Source: Streptomyces sp. HD
Lineage (GTDB): Bacteria; Actinomycetota; Actinomycetes; Streptomycetales; Streptomycetaceae
Direction of reading: 5' to 3'
Assembly (NCBI RefSeq): GCF_028369295.1
Contig: NZ_JAQMYP010000035.1
Coordinates: forward strand, 1 to 64,000
Length of the DNA: 64,000 bases
Shown: one piece after another, positions 47,233 to 55,875 of the stretch
How the letters are laid out: every line of letters starts with the position of its first letter
Position numbering within the stretch: position 1 is the first letter of the stretch
Notes under the pieces: model-generated
What the model was told of the DNA's origin: nothing
The model's input: the letters and a program-made list of their open reading frames with translations, nothing else
Databases searched by the model: none
Program-made: the position numbers and the translations under genes

Positions 47233-47673
47233 TCAGTGCTCAGGTGACTCAACAGGCGCCGAAGTGACCAGTTCTGTCAGTACGCCATGGCAATCCTTTG
47301 GATGCAGGAAGGTGATTCGTGACCCCATGGAGCCGCGCCGGGGCTCTTCGTACAGAACGCGTACGCCCTTGTCCTTGATGTCGGCGGCGTCCCCGTCGAC
47401 ATCTGCCGTACCGAAAGCGATGTGGTGGACACCCTCGCCGTTCTTGTCGAGCCACTTCGCGACGGTGGAGTCGGGGCGCGTGGGCTCCAGGAGCTGCAGG
47501 TAGGAGGCGCCTCCGTCGGAGGTGTCGTTGATCTTGAGCATGGCCTCGCGGACGCCCTGCTCCTCGTTGACCTCGGAGTGGAACACCTCGAAGCCATAGG
47601 TGGCCCGGTAGAACTCGACGGTCTTGTCGAGATCGAAGCAGGCGATTCCGATGTGGTCGATTCGCGTCAGCAT
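47233..47673 (-). CDS. mce: Methylmalonyl-CoA epimerase
   Basis: 146 residues. Interconverts (2R)- and (2S)-methylmalonyl-CoA, linking mutase flux to propionate metabolism and to the polyketide extender. Glyoxalase-fold metal ligands His7 (RIDHIGI), Gln60 (YLQLLEP), His84 (GVHHIAF) and Glu134 (GVLTELV) correspond to those of the Propionibacterium enzyme. Divergent from the thiolase gene with a 148-bp gap. Confidence 0.94.
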   Translation of the reverse strand: MLTRIDHIGIACFDLDKTVEFYRATYGFEVFHSEVNEEQGVREAMLKINDTSDGGASYLQLLEPTRPDSTVAKWLDKNGEGVHHIAFGTADVDGDAADIKDKGVRVLYEEPRRGSMGSRITFLHPKDCHGVLTELVTSAPVESPEH

Positions 47674-47821
47674 GTTGTTCAGTGGAGCGCTCCCGAGGTG
47701 GTTACGCAACGTGCGCGCGATCACACTGACGGGCCGGTGACGGCACGGAGTGCCACTCAGTACATTCGAAGTAAACCCTCGTTCACTCCTCGGCTGTCCA
47801 GCTGGAAGGGGATCGCACCTC

Positions 47822-49018
47822 ATGTCTTCTGGAACTACCTCTGTGATCGTCGCGGGCGCGCGTACGCCCATGGGACGGTTGCTCGGTTCACTGAAGTCCT
47901 TCTCCGGAGCCGACCTCGGTGGCTTCGCGATCAAGGCCGCCCTCGACCGTGCGGGGATCGGTGGCGACCAGGTGCAGTACGTGATCATGGGCCAGGTGCT
48001 GCAGGCCGGCGCGGGCCAGATCCCGGCGCGCCAGGCCGCGGTCAAGGCCGGCATCCCGATGAACGTCCCGGCGCTCACCATCAACAAGGTGTGTCTGTCC
48101 GGCCTCGACGCCATCGCGCTCGCCGACCAGCTGATCCGCGCCGGCGAGTTCGACGTGGTCGTCGCGGGTGGCCAGGAGTCCATGACCAACGCCCCGCACC
48201 TGCTGCCGAAGTCCCGCGAGGGCTTCAAGTACGGCGCGGTGCAGATGATCGACGCCATGGCGTACGACGGTCTGACCGACTCCTTCGAGAACGTCGCCAT
48301 GGGCGAGTCGACGGAGAAGCACAACACTCGCCTCGGCATTCAGCGCCCCGAGCAGGACGAGATCGCCGCCCTGTCCCACCAGCGTGCCGCCGCCGCGCAG
48401 AAGAACGGCCTCTTCGAGGCCGAGATCACCCCGGTCGAGATCCCGCAGCGCAAGGGTGAGCCGGTCCTCTTCAGCAAGGACGAGGGCATCCGCGCGGAGA
48501 CCACCGCCGAGTCGCTGGGCAAGCTGCGCCCGGCGTTCTCGAAGGAGGGCACGATCACGGCGGGCTCGGCGTCGCAGATCTCGGACGGCGCGGCCGCGGT
48601 CGTCGTCATGAGCAAGGCCAAGGCGCAGGAGCTCGGCCTGGACTGGATCGCCGAGATCGGTGCGCACGGCAATGTCGCGGGCCCGGACAACAGCCTGCAG
48701 TCCCAGCCCTCCAACGCCATCCTGCACGCCCTGAAGAAGGAGGGCCTGGAGGTCTCCGACCTGGACCTGATCGAGATCAACGAGGCCTTCGCCGCCGTCG
48801 CGGTGCAGTCAATGAAGGACCTCGGCGTGTCCACGGAAAAGGTGAACGTCAACGGCGGAGCCATCGCCCTGGGTCACCCGATCGGCATGTCGGGCGCGCG
48901 CCTCGTGCTGCACCTGGCCCTGGAGCTGAAGCGCCGGGGCGGCGGGGTCGGCGCGGCCGCGCTGTGCGGTGGCGGCGGGCAGGGTGACGCACTCATCGTG
49001 CGGGTACCCAAGGCCTGA
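47822..49018 (+). CDS. Acetyl-CoA acetyltransferase (thiolase)
   Basis: 398 residues from ATG 47822 (GAAGGGG upstream). Condenses two acetyl-CoA to acetoacetyl-CoA or the reverse. Nucleophile Cys91 in NKVCLSGLDAI, catalytic His in GGAIALGHPIGMSG and second Cys in ALCGGGGQGDA are all present. It could supply acetoacetyl-CoA to both 3-hydroxybutyryl-CoA dehydrogenases in the window. meaB follows 34 bp downstream, probably in the same transcript. Confidence 0.95.
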   Translation: MSSGTTSVIVAGARTPMGRLLGSLKSFSGADLGGFAIKAALDRAGIGGDQVQYVIMGQVLQAGAGQIPARQAAVKAGIPMNVPALTINKVCLSGLDAIALADQLIRAGEFDVVVAGGQESMTNAPHLLPKSREGFKYGAVQMIDAMAYDGLTDSFENVAMGESTEKHNTRLGIQRPEQDEIAALSHQRAAAAQKNGLFEAEITPVEIPQRKGEPVLFSKDEGIRAETTAESLGKLRPAFSKEGTITAGSASQISDGAAAVVVMSKAKAQELGLDWIAEIGAHGNVAGPDNSLQSQPSNAILHALKKEGLEVSDLDLIEINEAFAAVAVQSMKDLGVSTEKVNVNGGAIALGHPIGMSGARLVLHLALELKRRGGGVGAAALCGGGGQGDALIVRVPKA

Positions 49019-49052
49019 ACCTGCTGTACGTGATCCTCGGAACGGAGCTGTG

Positions 49053-50009
49053 ATGCAGGACGTCTCCACGCTGGTGGCCCAGGCCAGACAGGGGCGGCCC
49101 AGGGCGGTGGCCCGGCTGATCTCCCTGGTGGAGGGGGCGTCCCCGCAGTTGCGGGAGGTCATGGCGGCGTTGGCCCCGCTGACGGGCAACGCGTACGTGG
49201 TGGGGCTGACGGGATCGCCGGGTGTCGGCAAGTCGACATCCACGTCCGCGCTGGTGACCGCGTACCGCAACCAGGGCAAGCGGGTCGGCGTCCTGGCCGT
49301 CGACCCGTCGTCGCCCTTCTCGGGCGGCGCCCTGCTCGGCGACCGGGTGCGGATGTCGGACCACGCGTCCGACCCCGGTGTCTACATCCGCTCGATGGCG
49401 ACGCGCGGCCACCTCGGCGGCCTGGCCTGGGCGGCCCCGCAGGCGATCCGGGTCCTGGACGCGGCCGGCTGCGACGTGATCCTGGTCGAGACGGTGGGCG
49501 TCGGCCAGTCGGAGGTGGAGATCGCCTCCCAGGCCGACACCTCCGTCGTCCTCCTCGCCCCCGGCATGGGCGACGGCATCCAGGCGGCGAAGGCCGGGAT
49601 CCTGGAGATCGGCGATGTGTACGTCGTCAACAAGGCCGACCGCGACGGCGCCGACGTCACCGCCCGCGAGCTCAACCACATGCTCGGCCTCGGCGAGTCC
49701 CGCGGCCCCGGCGACTGGCGCCCGCCCATCGTCAAGACGGTCGCCGCCCGCGCCGAGGGCGTCGACGAGGTCCTGGAGGCCCTGGAGAAGCACCGGGCCT
49801 GGATGGAGGAGCGCGGCGTCCTCACCGAACGCCGCCGCGCCCGCGCCGCCCGCGAGGTCGAGGCCATCGCCGTCACCGCCCTCCGTGAACGCATCGCCGA
49901 CCTGCACGGCAACCGACGGCTCGGGGCACTGGCGGAGAAGATCGTCGCCGGGGAACTGGACCCCTATCGGGCGGCGGACGAGCTGGTGGCGGGGCTGACG
50001 AACGGCTGA
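49053..50009 (+). CDS. meaB: Methylmalonyl-CoA mutase-associated GTPase MeaB
   Basis: 318 residues from ATG 49053 (GGAG upstream). G-protein chaperone that guards and reloads adenosylcobalamin mutases. Walker A GSPGVGKST near 53-61, DPSSPFSGGALLGDR, switch region ETVGVGQSE, and base-recognition NKAD. Linked with the epimerase/thiolase pair, it places this block in methylmalonyl-CoA metabolism. A strong terminator follows. Confidence 0.95.
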   Translation: MQDVSTLVAQARQGRPRAVARLISLVEGASPQLREVMAALAPLTGNAYVVGLTGSPGVGKSTSTSALVTAYRNQGKRVGVLAVDPSSPFSGGALLGDRVRMSDHASDPGVYIRSMATRGHLGGLAWAAPQAIRVLDAAGCDVILVETVGVGQSEVEIASQADTSVVLLAPGMGDGIQAAKAGILEIGDVYVVNKADRDGADVTARELNHMLGLGESRGPGDWRPPIVKTVAARAEGVDEVLEALEKHRAWMEERGVLTERRRARAAREVEAIAVTALRERIADLHGNRRLGALAEKIVAGELDPYRAADELVAGLTNG

Positions 50010-50038
50010 CGCGACCTGCACGACCCCAAGAGGGGTAC

Positions 50039-50074
50039 GCACGAGGGGTACGGGACATCCCGTACCCCTCGTGC
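50039..50074. terminator. Bidirectional terminator between meaB and the PepSY gene
   Basis: Near-perfect palindrome: GCACGAGGGGTACGGGA (50039-50055) pairs with 50058-50074. It lies between convergent genes. Confidence 0.88.
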
Positions 50075-50086
50075 GACGGGCTGACG

Positions 50087-50746
50087 TCAGTCGTCGTCGC
50101 CGTCGCGGTCGTCCTGACCGTCACGGTCGTCGTGGTCCTGGGTGACCTTGCCCGTCTTGAGGTCGACCTTCCACTCGCCCTTGGTGGTCTCGACGCTCCA
50201 GGCCGCGGGGGCGTCGTCGTCGAGGTCGACGTCGGTGACGGTGCCGTTGGCCGCGGCGGCCCGGGCGGCCTCGTGGGCGTCGATGCTCGCGCCCTTCAGG
50301 GCGGCGAGGTCCTCGCGGCCGTCGTTGTCGTCGTCGGCGTCGCGCTGGGCGCCGAGGACCTTGCCGTTGTCGGCGGAGACCCGGACGTCGTAGTCGGTGC
50401 CGTCGCCCTTGACGACGTTCACCTCCCAGGCGCCTGAGCCGTCGTCCTCCAGGTCGGCGGAGACGGCCGTGCCCGGCGTGTGCTTGAGCGCGGCCGCGAT
50501 CGCGTCGGCGGCGGTCACCTTGGCGGTGCCGGCCGCCTCACGGACCTCGACGGTGTCGTCGTCCCGGGCGTCGGCGGCGTCCTCCGCCGCGTCCTGCGCG
50601 GTGTCGTCCCGGTCGTCGGCGACCCGCACGTTCGACTGCGGCTGCGTGGGTGCGCTCTCGTCGCCGCCCACCGCGTAGGCCGCGACGGTGCCGCCTCCGA
50701 TCAGGGCAGCGGCGGCGACGGTGGCGATGACGATGTTGCGCTTCAT
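50087..50746 (-). CDS. Exported protein with two PepSY-like domains
   Basis: 219 residues from ATG 50746 (GGGAGGG upstream). N-terminal signal/anchor MKRNIVIATVAAAALIGGGTV, an acidic linker, then two PepSY-type repeats (VTAADAIAAALKHTPG ... WEVNVVKGDG and AHEAARAAAANGTVTDV ... WSVETTKGEW), and an Asp-rich tail (DHDDRDGQDDRDGDDD). PepSY proteins are extracytoplasmic and often modulate proteases or envelope signalling. The acidic tail could bind cations. It is divergent from an OmpR-type two-component system, its likely regulator. Confidence 0.88.
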   Translation of the reverse strand: MKRNIVIATVAAAALIGGGTVAAYAVGGDESAPTQPQSNVRVADDRDDTAQDAAEDAADARDDDTVEVREAAGTAKVTAADAIAAALKHTPGTAVSADLEDDGSGAWEVNVVKGDGTDYDVRVSADNGKVLGAQRDADDDNDGREDLAALKGASIDAHEAARAAAANGTVTDVDLDDDAPAAWSVETTKGEWKVDLKTGKVTQDHDDRDGQDDRDGDDD

Positions 50747-50816
50747 GAGGGTTCCCTCCCGGTTTGCTGCGAATGCTTCGACGTGGATCAATCTGCCGAA
50801 CCGACGCTGAGGAGAA

Positions 50817-50843
50817 CCTGAAGCCCCCTGAAGAGATCTTCAG
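50817..50843. promoter_or_regulatory. Direct repeat and palindrome upstream of the OmpR-type regulator
   Basis: CCTGAAG occurs at 50817-50823 and 50827-50833, ten bp apart, as OmpR-family regulators often prefer. The second copy begins a dyad, CTGAAGA-GA-TCTTCAG (50828-50843). It lies 23 bp before the response regulator start, in the gap shared with the PepSY gene. Confidence 0.5.
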
Positions 50844-50866
50844 CTTCGTTTTGCCAGGCTGTACGC

Positions 50867-51544
50867 ATGCGCCTGTTGATCGTGGAGGACGAGAAGCGGC
50901 TGGCCCTGTCGCTCGCCAAGGGGCTGACGGCCGAGGGATACGCCGTGGACGTCGTCCACGACGGCAGGGAGGGGCTGTACCGGGCCTCCGAGGGGTCGTA
51001 CGACCTCGTGATCCTCGACATCATGCTGCCCGGCATGAACGGCTACCGCGTCTGCGCCGCCCTGCGCGCCGCCGGGCACGCCGTGCCGATCCTGATGCTC
51101 ACCGCCAAGGACGGCGAGTACGACGAGGCCGAGGGGCTGGACACCGGCGCGGACGACTACCTCACCAAGCCGTTCTCGTACGTCGTCCTCGTCGCCCGTG
51201 TCAAGGCGCTGCTGCGGCGCGGCGGCCAGGGCGCCGGGGCTTCTCCCGTGCACGTCCACGGTGATCTGAAGGTGGACACCGCCGCCCGCCGGGTCTTCCT
51301 CGGCGACGACGAAGTGACCCTCACCGCCAAGGAGTTCTCGGTCCTGGAGCAGCTCGTGCTGCGGGCCGGCGAGGTGGTGTCCAAGTCCGAGATCCTGGAG
51401 CACGTCTGGGACTTCGCGTACGAGGGCGATCCGAACATCGTCGAGGTGTACGTCAGCACCCTGCGGCGCAAGCTGCGGGCCGGGCTCATCCGGACGGTGC
51501 GGGGCGCCGGGTACCGGCTGGAGAGAGCGGAGGCCTCGCGATGA
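50867..51544 (+). CDS. OmpR-family response regulator
   Basis: 225 residues. Receiver domain with acidic pocket EDE (7-9), phospho-acceptor Asp51 (VILDIMLPG), Thr/Lys in LTAKDG and LTKPFSY. Winged-helix DNA-binding domain from ~128 with EVYVSTLRRKLRA and VRGAGYRL. Stop overlaps the kinase start (ATGA). Likely controls the divergent PepSY gene and itself. Confidence 0.96.
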   Translation: MRLLIVEDEKRLALSLAKGLTAEGYAVDVVHDGREGLYRASEGSYDLVILDIMLPGMNGYRVCAALRAAGHAVPILMLTAKDGEYDEAEGLDTGADDYLTKPFSYVVLVARVKALLRRGGQGAGASPVHVHGDLKVDTAARRVFLGDDEVTLTAKEFSVLEQLVLRAGEVVSKSEILEHVWDFAYEGDPNIVEVYVSTLRRKLRAGLIRTVRGAGYRLERAEASR

Positions 51545-52998
51545 GCGGCCGTCTGTTCGGTTCCGTCCGGTCCCGGGCGACGCTGGCCGCCACCCTCGTC
51601 GTCGCGGTGGCGCTGGTCGCGGCCGGGACCGCCGTACTGCTGTCGCTGCGGTCCAACCTGATCGGGCAGGCCGGTACGGAGGCGGAACGCACCGCACGGT
51701 CCGTCGCGACGGACGTCGCGCTCAAGAGGCCGGACGAGTCGCTGTCGGTGGACAACGACGAACCCGTGCAGATCGTCGACGAGAACGACAGGCTGCTCGC
51801 GGCCAGTGAGGATCTGGAGCGGATCAGCGGAACGGGCACCGACGCGGTGCGTCCGCAGCAGAAGCCTTCGCAGGGTGCCGCCTCGGGCGACTCCGACTCC
51901 GACTCCGGCGCCGGCTCCGACGACGCCGACGATTCGGACGAGGCCTCCTCCCTCGAACCGGGCGAGATCAGCGAGCACACCACCTTCACCAACGGCACCG
52001 CCACGCTCGACGGTGAGACCGACGACTACCGCTTCGCCGCCGTCCACGTCGAGGTCGAGGACCGGGGACGCCTCACGGTGTACGCGGGTGCCCCCCTCTC
52101 GGCCGAACAGAGCGCCGTCAAGACCGCGCTCACCGTCATGCTGATCGGCTTCCCGCTGCTGCTCGCCGTAGTGGCCGGCGTCACCTGGCTGGTCACCCGG
52201 CGCGCCCTGCGCCCGGTCGAGGGCATCCGAAGCGAGATGGCCGCCATCACGGCGTCCGAGGACCTCGCTCGTCGTGTCCCGGTGCCGGACACGCACGACG
52301 AGGTCGCCCACCTCGCGCTGACCACCAACGAGACGCTGGCGGCCCTGGAGACCTCCGTGGAACGCCAGCGCCGCTTCGTCGCCGACGCCTCCCACGAGCT
52401 GCGCAGCCCGATCGCGTCCCTGCGCACCCAGCTGGAAGTGGCCGCCGCGCACCCCGAGTTGCTGGACCTCGACGGCGCCGTGGAGGACACCGTACGGCTC
52501 CAGGGCCTCGCCGCCGACCTGCTGCTGCTCGCGCGTCTGGATGCGGGGGAGCGGCCCGGCGACACACGGTTCGACCTCGGCTCGCTGGCCCGGGAGGAGG
52601 CCGAGGGGCGGGCGAACGTGACAGTGGCGGCGGACGCCGTGCCGGTGGCCGGGTCGCGCGGGCAGCTGGGGCGGGTGCTCACCAACCTGCTGGACAACGC
52701 CCAGCGGCATGCCCGCTCGGCGGTCACGGTGACCGTCCGGCGGGACGACGACGAGGAGGGCGTCTGGGCCGTCGCGGCCGTCGCCGACGACGGGGACGGG
52801 GTGGCCGAGGCGGACCGGGAGCGGATCTTCGAGCGGTTCGTCCGGCTCGACGAGGCCCGCAGCCGCGACGACGGCGGCGCCGGGCTGGGCCTGGCCATCG
52901 CCCGCGACGTCGCCGTACGGCATGGCGGCACGCTCACCGTGGACCGGGCACCGGCGGGCGGAGCCCTGTTCGAGCTCCGCCTGCCGCTAGCTCGCTAG
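51541..52998 (+). CDS. Sensor histidine kinase
   Basis: 485 residues. Membrane helix ~14-35, an extracytoplasmic sensor segment ~36-195 with a Ser/Asp-rich insert (GDSDSDSGAGSDDADD), second membrane helix ~196-217, HAMP, HisKA with phospho-His285 (DASHELRSPIASL), and HATPase_c with N-box TNLLDNAQRHA and GAGLGLAIA. Partner of the overlapping response regulator. The acidic sensor insert and the acidic PepSY protein could sense the same envelope cue (inference). Confidence 0.95.
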   Translation: MSGRLFGSVRSRATLAATLVVAVALVAAGTAVLLSLRSNLIGQAGTEAERTARSVATDVALKRPDESLSVDNDEPVQIVDENDRLLAASEDLERISGTGTDAVRPQQKPSQGAASGDSDSDSGAGSDDADDSDEASSLEPGEISEHTTFTNGTATLDGETDDYRFAAVHVEVEDRGRLTVYAGAPLSAEQSAVKTALTVMLIGFPLLLAVVAGVTWLVTRRALRPVEGIRSEMAAITASEDLARRVPVPDTHDEVAHLALTTNETLAALETSVERQRRFVADASHELRSPIASLRTQLEVAAAHPELLDLDGAVEDTVRLQGLAADLLLLARLDAGERPGDTRFDLGSLAREEAEGRANVTVAADAVPVAGSRGQLGRVLTNLLDNAQRHARSAVTVTVRRDDDEEGVWAVAAVADDGDGVAEADRERIFERFVRLDEARSRDDGGAGLGLAIARDVAVRHGGTLTVDRAPAGGALFELRLPLAR

Positions 52999-53016
52999 GC
53001 GCCGGATCCGCGTGGG

Positions 53017-53493
53017 TTACGGGCGGCCGCGCTGGCCGCGGAGGTGTTCCGCGATCGGCTTGAGGCCCTTGTCGAGCTCCGTCAGGGCCTCGGGGGACAG
53101 CAGGTCGATGAAGTGCCTCCGCACGGACGACACATGGTGGGGCGCGACCTTCTGCATCGTCTCCATGCCGTGGTCGGTGAGGACCGCGTAGAGCCCGCGA
53201 CGGTCGGACTCGCAGTTCTCACGGCGGACCAGGTTCGCGTTCTCCATCCGTGTGATCTGGTGCGAGAGGCGGCTCTTGGACTGGAGGGTGGCGGAGGCGA
53301 GGTCACTCATCCGCATCCGTACGTCCTCCGACTCGGAGAGATTCACCAGGATCTCGTAGTCGTTCATTGTCAGGCCGAACGGCTGCAGGTCCCTTTCGAG
53401 CTGGTACGTCAACAGCCTGTTGACCTCCAGGTGGGTGCGCCAGGCGCACTGCTCCGCATCGGTCAGCCAGCGCGTGGCCGTCTCGGTCTCCAT
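53017..53493 (-). CDS. absC: MarR-family regulator AbsC
   Basis: 158 residues, as S. coelicolor AbsC (SCO5405), which also lies next to a two-component system downstream of meaB. A winged helix (~45-105) contains LNDYEILVNLSE-like sequence (MNDYEILVNLSESED), SDLASATLQSKSRLSHQI and the wing RRENCESDRRG. AbsC affects antibiotic production and zinc-linked genes in S. coelicolor. Convergent with the kinase gene, 18 bp apart. Orthology is inferred from sequence and position. Confidence 0.85.
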   Translation of the reverse strand: METETATRWLTDAEQCAWRTHLEVNRLLTYQLERDLQPFGLTMNDYEILVNLSESEDVRMRMSDLASATLQSKSRLSHQITRMENANLVRRENCESDRRGLYAVLTDHGMETMQKVAPHHVSSVRRHFIDLLSPEALTELDKGLKPIAEHLRGQRGRP

Positions 53494-53605
53494 GAATGAA
53501 GTCTACCTAAGAAGTTGAAAGGCGAACTAGTGAGGGTTTTCTATGACACGACCGTGTGAACTCTGTGTGCTCACACGTTCGATGTCACACTCCGCAGACT
53601 ACCGC

Positions 53606-54403
53606 TCACAGCCCGAAGCGACGCTGGAGGTCTCCCAGCTGTCCGGGAAGGCGCGGTACACCAGCCATTTGTGAAGGGCCTGTGTGTGTGCCGCCGGAAC
53701 CGGGTACTCCGGCGTCCGGCGGAAGCGCCCCCGTGGCCTGCTCGGCCATGAGGGTCTCGGTCGACTGGAGCAGCACCGTGCCGGCTCCGGCGAACTCGAA
53801 CTGATGCTCCTCTCCGGAGGCCCCTCCGAGGCCCGTAAGTGCACGTAGACCGCCCATTACGCCGGTCATGTAGCCATGGTCGTAGTGGTGGCACGGCGAC
53901 GGGCAGTCGGCCCAGCCGACGAGTGCCTGCGGGTCCACCCGGATCGGGGGTTCCATGAACACCACCGGACCGTTAGATGCAGCCACGAACTTTCCGGTTC
54001 CGATGAGGGTCAGAAAACCCGGCACAATCGATTGCTTGAGCGCGAGACTTGGCTGAAAAGCGAGCAGGTTGCCGGAGCGAATGGTCAGGTTGCCGTCGTC
54101 GAGGTCGTACGAATTGACGTCGAACGCCCGGTCGGCCAGCAGCATCTTCCCGGAGCCGTCCGCCACGACCCAGTCGCTCGCGTGCAGTGGCGAATGAAAG
54201 GACGTACGGACAAGACGGTCGAGTCGCCCGTGCCCGATGCCGTTGAACTCCATCGAGCCGTAGTAGGCGATCATCTTCCCCTTCTGCAGGAACCACTGGC
54301 TTCCCTTGAGTTCCACGCAGAAGGTGTAGGCGTTGACGTTGTCGTCGGAGGGCAGGGTCATGGGGTCGTGCACGGTGGGACCCCCGGCCGGGTAGTGACT
54401 CAC
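53606..54403 (-). CDS. AIM24-family protein (third of three)
   Basis: 265 residues from GTG 54403, overlapping the stop of the preceding gene (GTGA). Beta-rich AIM24/TRAP-like domain: KGSQWFLQKGKMIAYYGSMEF, GKMLLADRAFDVNSYDLDDG, LTIRSGNLLAFQPSL, and C-terminal FEFAGAGTVLLQSTE. It differs from its two sisters in a Cys/His cluster (DCPSPCHHYDH) and a ~45-residue Gly/Pro tail. AIM24 in yeast mitochondria affects cristae organisation; the bacterial role is unknown. Confidence 0.88.
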   Translation of the reverse strand: MSHYPAGGPTVHDPMTLPSDDNVNAYTFCVELKGSQWFLQKGKMIAYYGSMEFNGIGHGRLDRLVRTSFHSPLHASDWVVADGSGKMLLADRAFDVNSYDLDDGNLTIRSGNLLAFQPSLALKQSIVPGFLTLIGTGKFVAASNGPVVFMEPPIRVDPQALVGWADCPSPCHHYDHGYMTGVMGGLRALTGLGGASGEEHQFEFAGAGTVLLQSTETLMAEQATGALPPDAGVPGSGGTHTGPSQMAGVPRLPGQLGDLQRRFGL

Positions 54404-55050
54404 AGCTTCTCCTCCGACGCCTGGACGTACACCGCACCGTTGCCGCTGAGCTCCAGCTGGAAGGCCTCGCCGGAGCCGCGGCCCACCATGTCGCGCCAGC
54501 CGAGGGCGGTGGACAGCTTGTTGCGTACGTCACCGTGGTGGGCGACGTAGGCCTGGGGGTCGACATGGACGGGGCGCTGCGGGGTGATCGGGATCTCGAA
54601 GACGCCACCGTGCGCCATGACCGCGACCGCCCCGTGCCCCTTGAGGGTCGTCGTGAACAGCCCCTGCCCGCTGACCTGGCCGCGGACCATGCCCATGACC
54701 CCGCCCTGTGAGCCGAGGAACATCGTGCCCTGCTGGAGCGTGCCCTCGAAGGCGAGGAGGCGGTCCGCCTCGACGCACAGGGTGTCGCCGGCGAGGTTGA
54801 TCACCTGGACGTGGTGGCCGCCGTGCCCGAACAGCACGGTGCCGCTGCCCTCGACGGTCATCAGCGGGGTGTCCTCGTTCGCCACCCGGCGCCCGATCAT
54901 CGACATGATGCCGCCCTGGCCGCCGCCCATGTTGGGGGTGAAGGACACCTCGCCCTTGTAGGCGAGCATCGCGCCGCGCTGACTGAACAGCCTCTGGCCG
55001 GGCATGACGGTCGCCTCGACCATCTTGGAGTTGATCTCGCGAAAGCCCAT
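54400..55050 (-). CDS. AIM24-family protein (second of three)
   Basis: 216 residues from ATG 55050. Same beta-sandwich pattern: MPGQRLFSQRGAMLAYKGEVSF, GSGTVLFGHGGHHVQVINL, LCVEADRLLAFEGTL and a final FQLELSGNGAVYVQASE. Glycine-rich loop MGGGQGGIMSMIGRR. It lies between two paralogues with start/stop spacing of 0-4 bp, so the three are one translationally coupled operon, likely forming a hetero-oligomer. Confidence 0.88.
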   Translation of the reverse strand: MGFREINSKMVEATVMPGQRLFSQRGAMLAYKGEVSFTPNMGGGQGGIMSMIGRRVANEDTPLMTVEGSGTVLFGHGGHHVQVINLAGDTLCVEADRLLAFEGTLQQGTMFLGSQGGVMGMVRGQVSGQGLFTTTLKGHGAVAVMAHGGVFEIPITPQRPVHVDPQAYVAHHGDVRNKLSTALGWRDMVGRGSGEAFQLELSGNGAVYVQASEEKL

Positions 55051-55051
55051 G

Positions 55052-55684
55052 TCACACGTCCCCCGCGATCGTGTTCCGCTCGCTCGGCTGTACGTACACC
55101 AGCCCGTCCCCCTCGAAGCGGATCTGGAAGGCCTCGCCGCCACCCTCGCCCATGAGCGTGCGGAACGTCACACCGGACTGGAAGGACTGCCGCAGGTTTC
55201 CCTGGTGGGCCACATACGCCCCCGGGTCCACTGTCAGCGGGAACTGCTGGCTGACCCGCAGCACCACGGCCGGTCCGTCCGACATGATCGCCGCCTGCCC
55301 GTGCCCCTCGATGGTGGTCGTGAACAGCCCGTTGCCCTGCGATGCGCCGCGCATCCCCGTGAAGGAGGTGCCGGTGCGCAGCCCGCCGTCGGTCGCGAGC
55401 AGGTTGCTCGACTCGACGTAGAGCTTGTCGCCCTGGAGGCTCACGAGGTTGATCTCGGAGGCGCGGTCCGCGAACCAGCACGTCCCGTGCCCCTTCACCT
55501 CCATCAACGTCATCTGCTCGCCGGTGAGGCGCCGGGTCACCATGCCCCGCAGGCCCTCACCGCCGCCGCTCATCTTCTTGAAGGTCATCTGCCCGTCGTA
55601 CGCGACCATTGAGCCGTTCTTCGCCTTCACGGCATCCCCGGTCATGTCGACGGCGAGCACCTTGCTGCCCTGAAGTCGGAACAT
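55052..55684 (-). CDS. AIM24-family protein (first of three)
   Basis: 210 residues from ATG 55684; the frame extends upstream without conservation. Opens MFRLQGSKVLAVDMTGDAV, then KNGSMVAYDGQMTF, GHGTCWFADRASEINLVSL, LYVESSNLLATDGGL and a final FQIRFEGDGLVYVQPSE, repeating the pattern of its two sisters. No membrane or signal segment is visible. First gene of the operon; the 191-bp gap to the divergent DUF3817 gene holds its promoter. Confidence 0.88.
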   Translation of the reverse strand: MFRLQGSKVLAVDMTGDAVKAKNGSMVAYDGQMTFKKMSGGGEGLRGMVTRRLTGEQMTLMEVKGHGTCWFADRASEINLVSLQGDKLYVESSNLLATDGGLRTGTSFTGMRGASQGNGLFTTTIEGHGQAAIMSDGPAVVLRVSQQFPLTVDPGAYVAHQGNLRQSFQSGVTFRTLMGEGGGEAFQIRFEGDGLVYVQPSERNTIAGDV

Positions 55685-55808
55685 CGCCACGCAGCGAAGG
55701 TAGCCGCAGGTGCCTGCGGCCAACAGATCCTGTAGGTGGACTTCACCCCTGACGCGACCCCGAGCCACATCCTCCCTCCGGTGTTTGCCACAATGGGCGA
55801 GTCTTTGT

Positions 55809-55824
55809 GCTTGTGTTCACAAGC
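55809..55824. promoter_or_regulatory. 16-bp palindrome in the AIM24/DUF3817 divergent gap
   Basis: GCTTGTGTTCACAAGC is a perfect dyad with a TT centre, 51 bp upstream of the DUF3817 start. It is a candidate operator for the divergent genes. The regulator is unknown; the half-sites recall Rex, but the spacing is too short. Confidence 0.5.
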
Positions 55825-55875
55825 TGATCCGAGCCGACCGACGTCACTCCCGCCGAACCCCACCGAAGGTGACCT

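Noticed and set aside
43638..47267. Very long open frame antisense to scy (over 1200 codons)
   Set aside because: It is a by-product of the repetitive, G/C-biased coiled-coil codons. The Leu/Gly/Arg-rich product has no domain, and the sense gene is a well-recognised protein.
55809..55824. Second Rex operator
   Set aside because: Half-sites TTGTG/CACAA are present but only 2 bp apart instead of the required spacing, so Rex recognition is unlikely.
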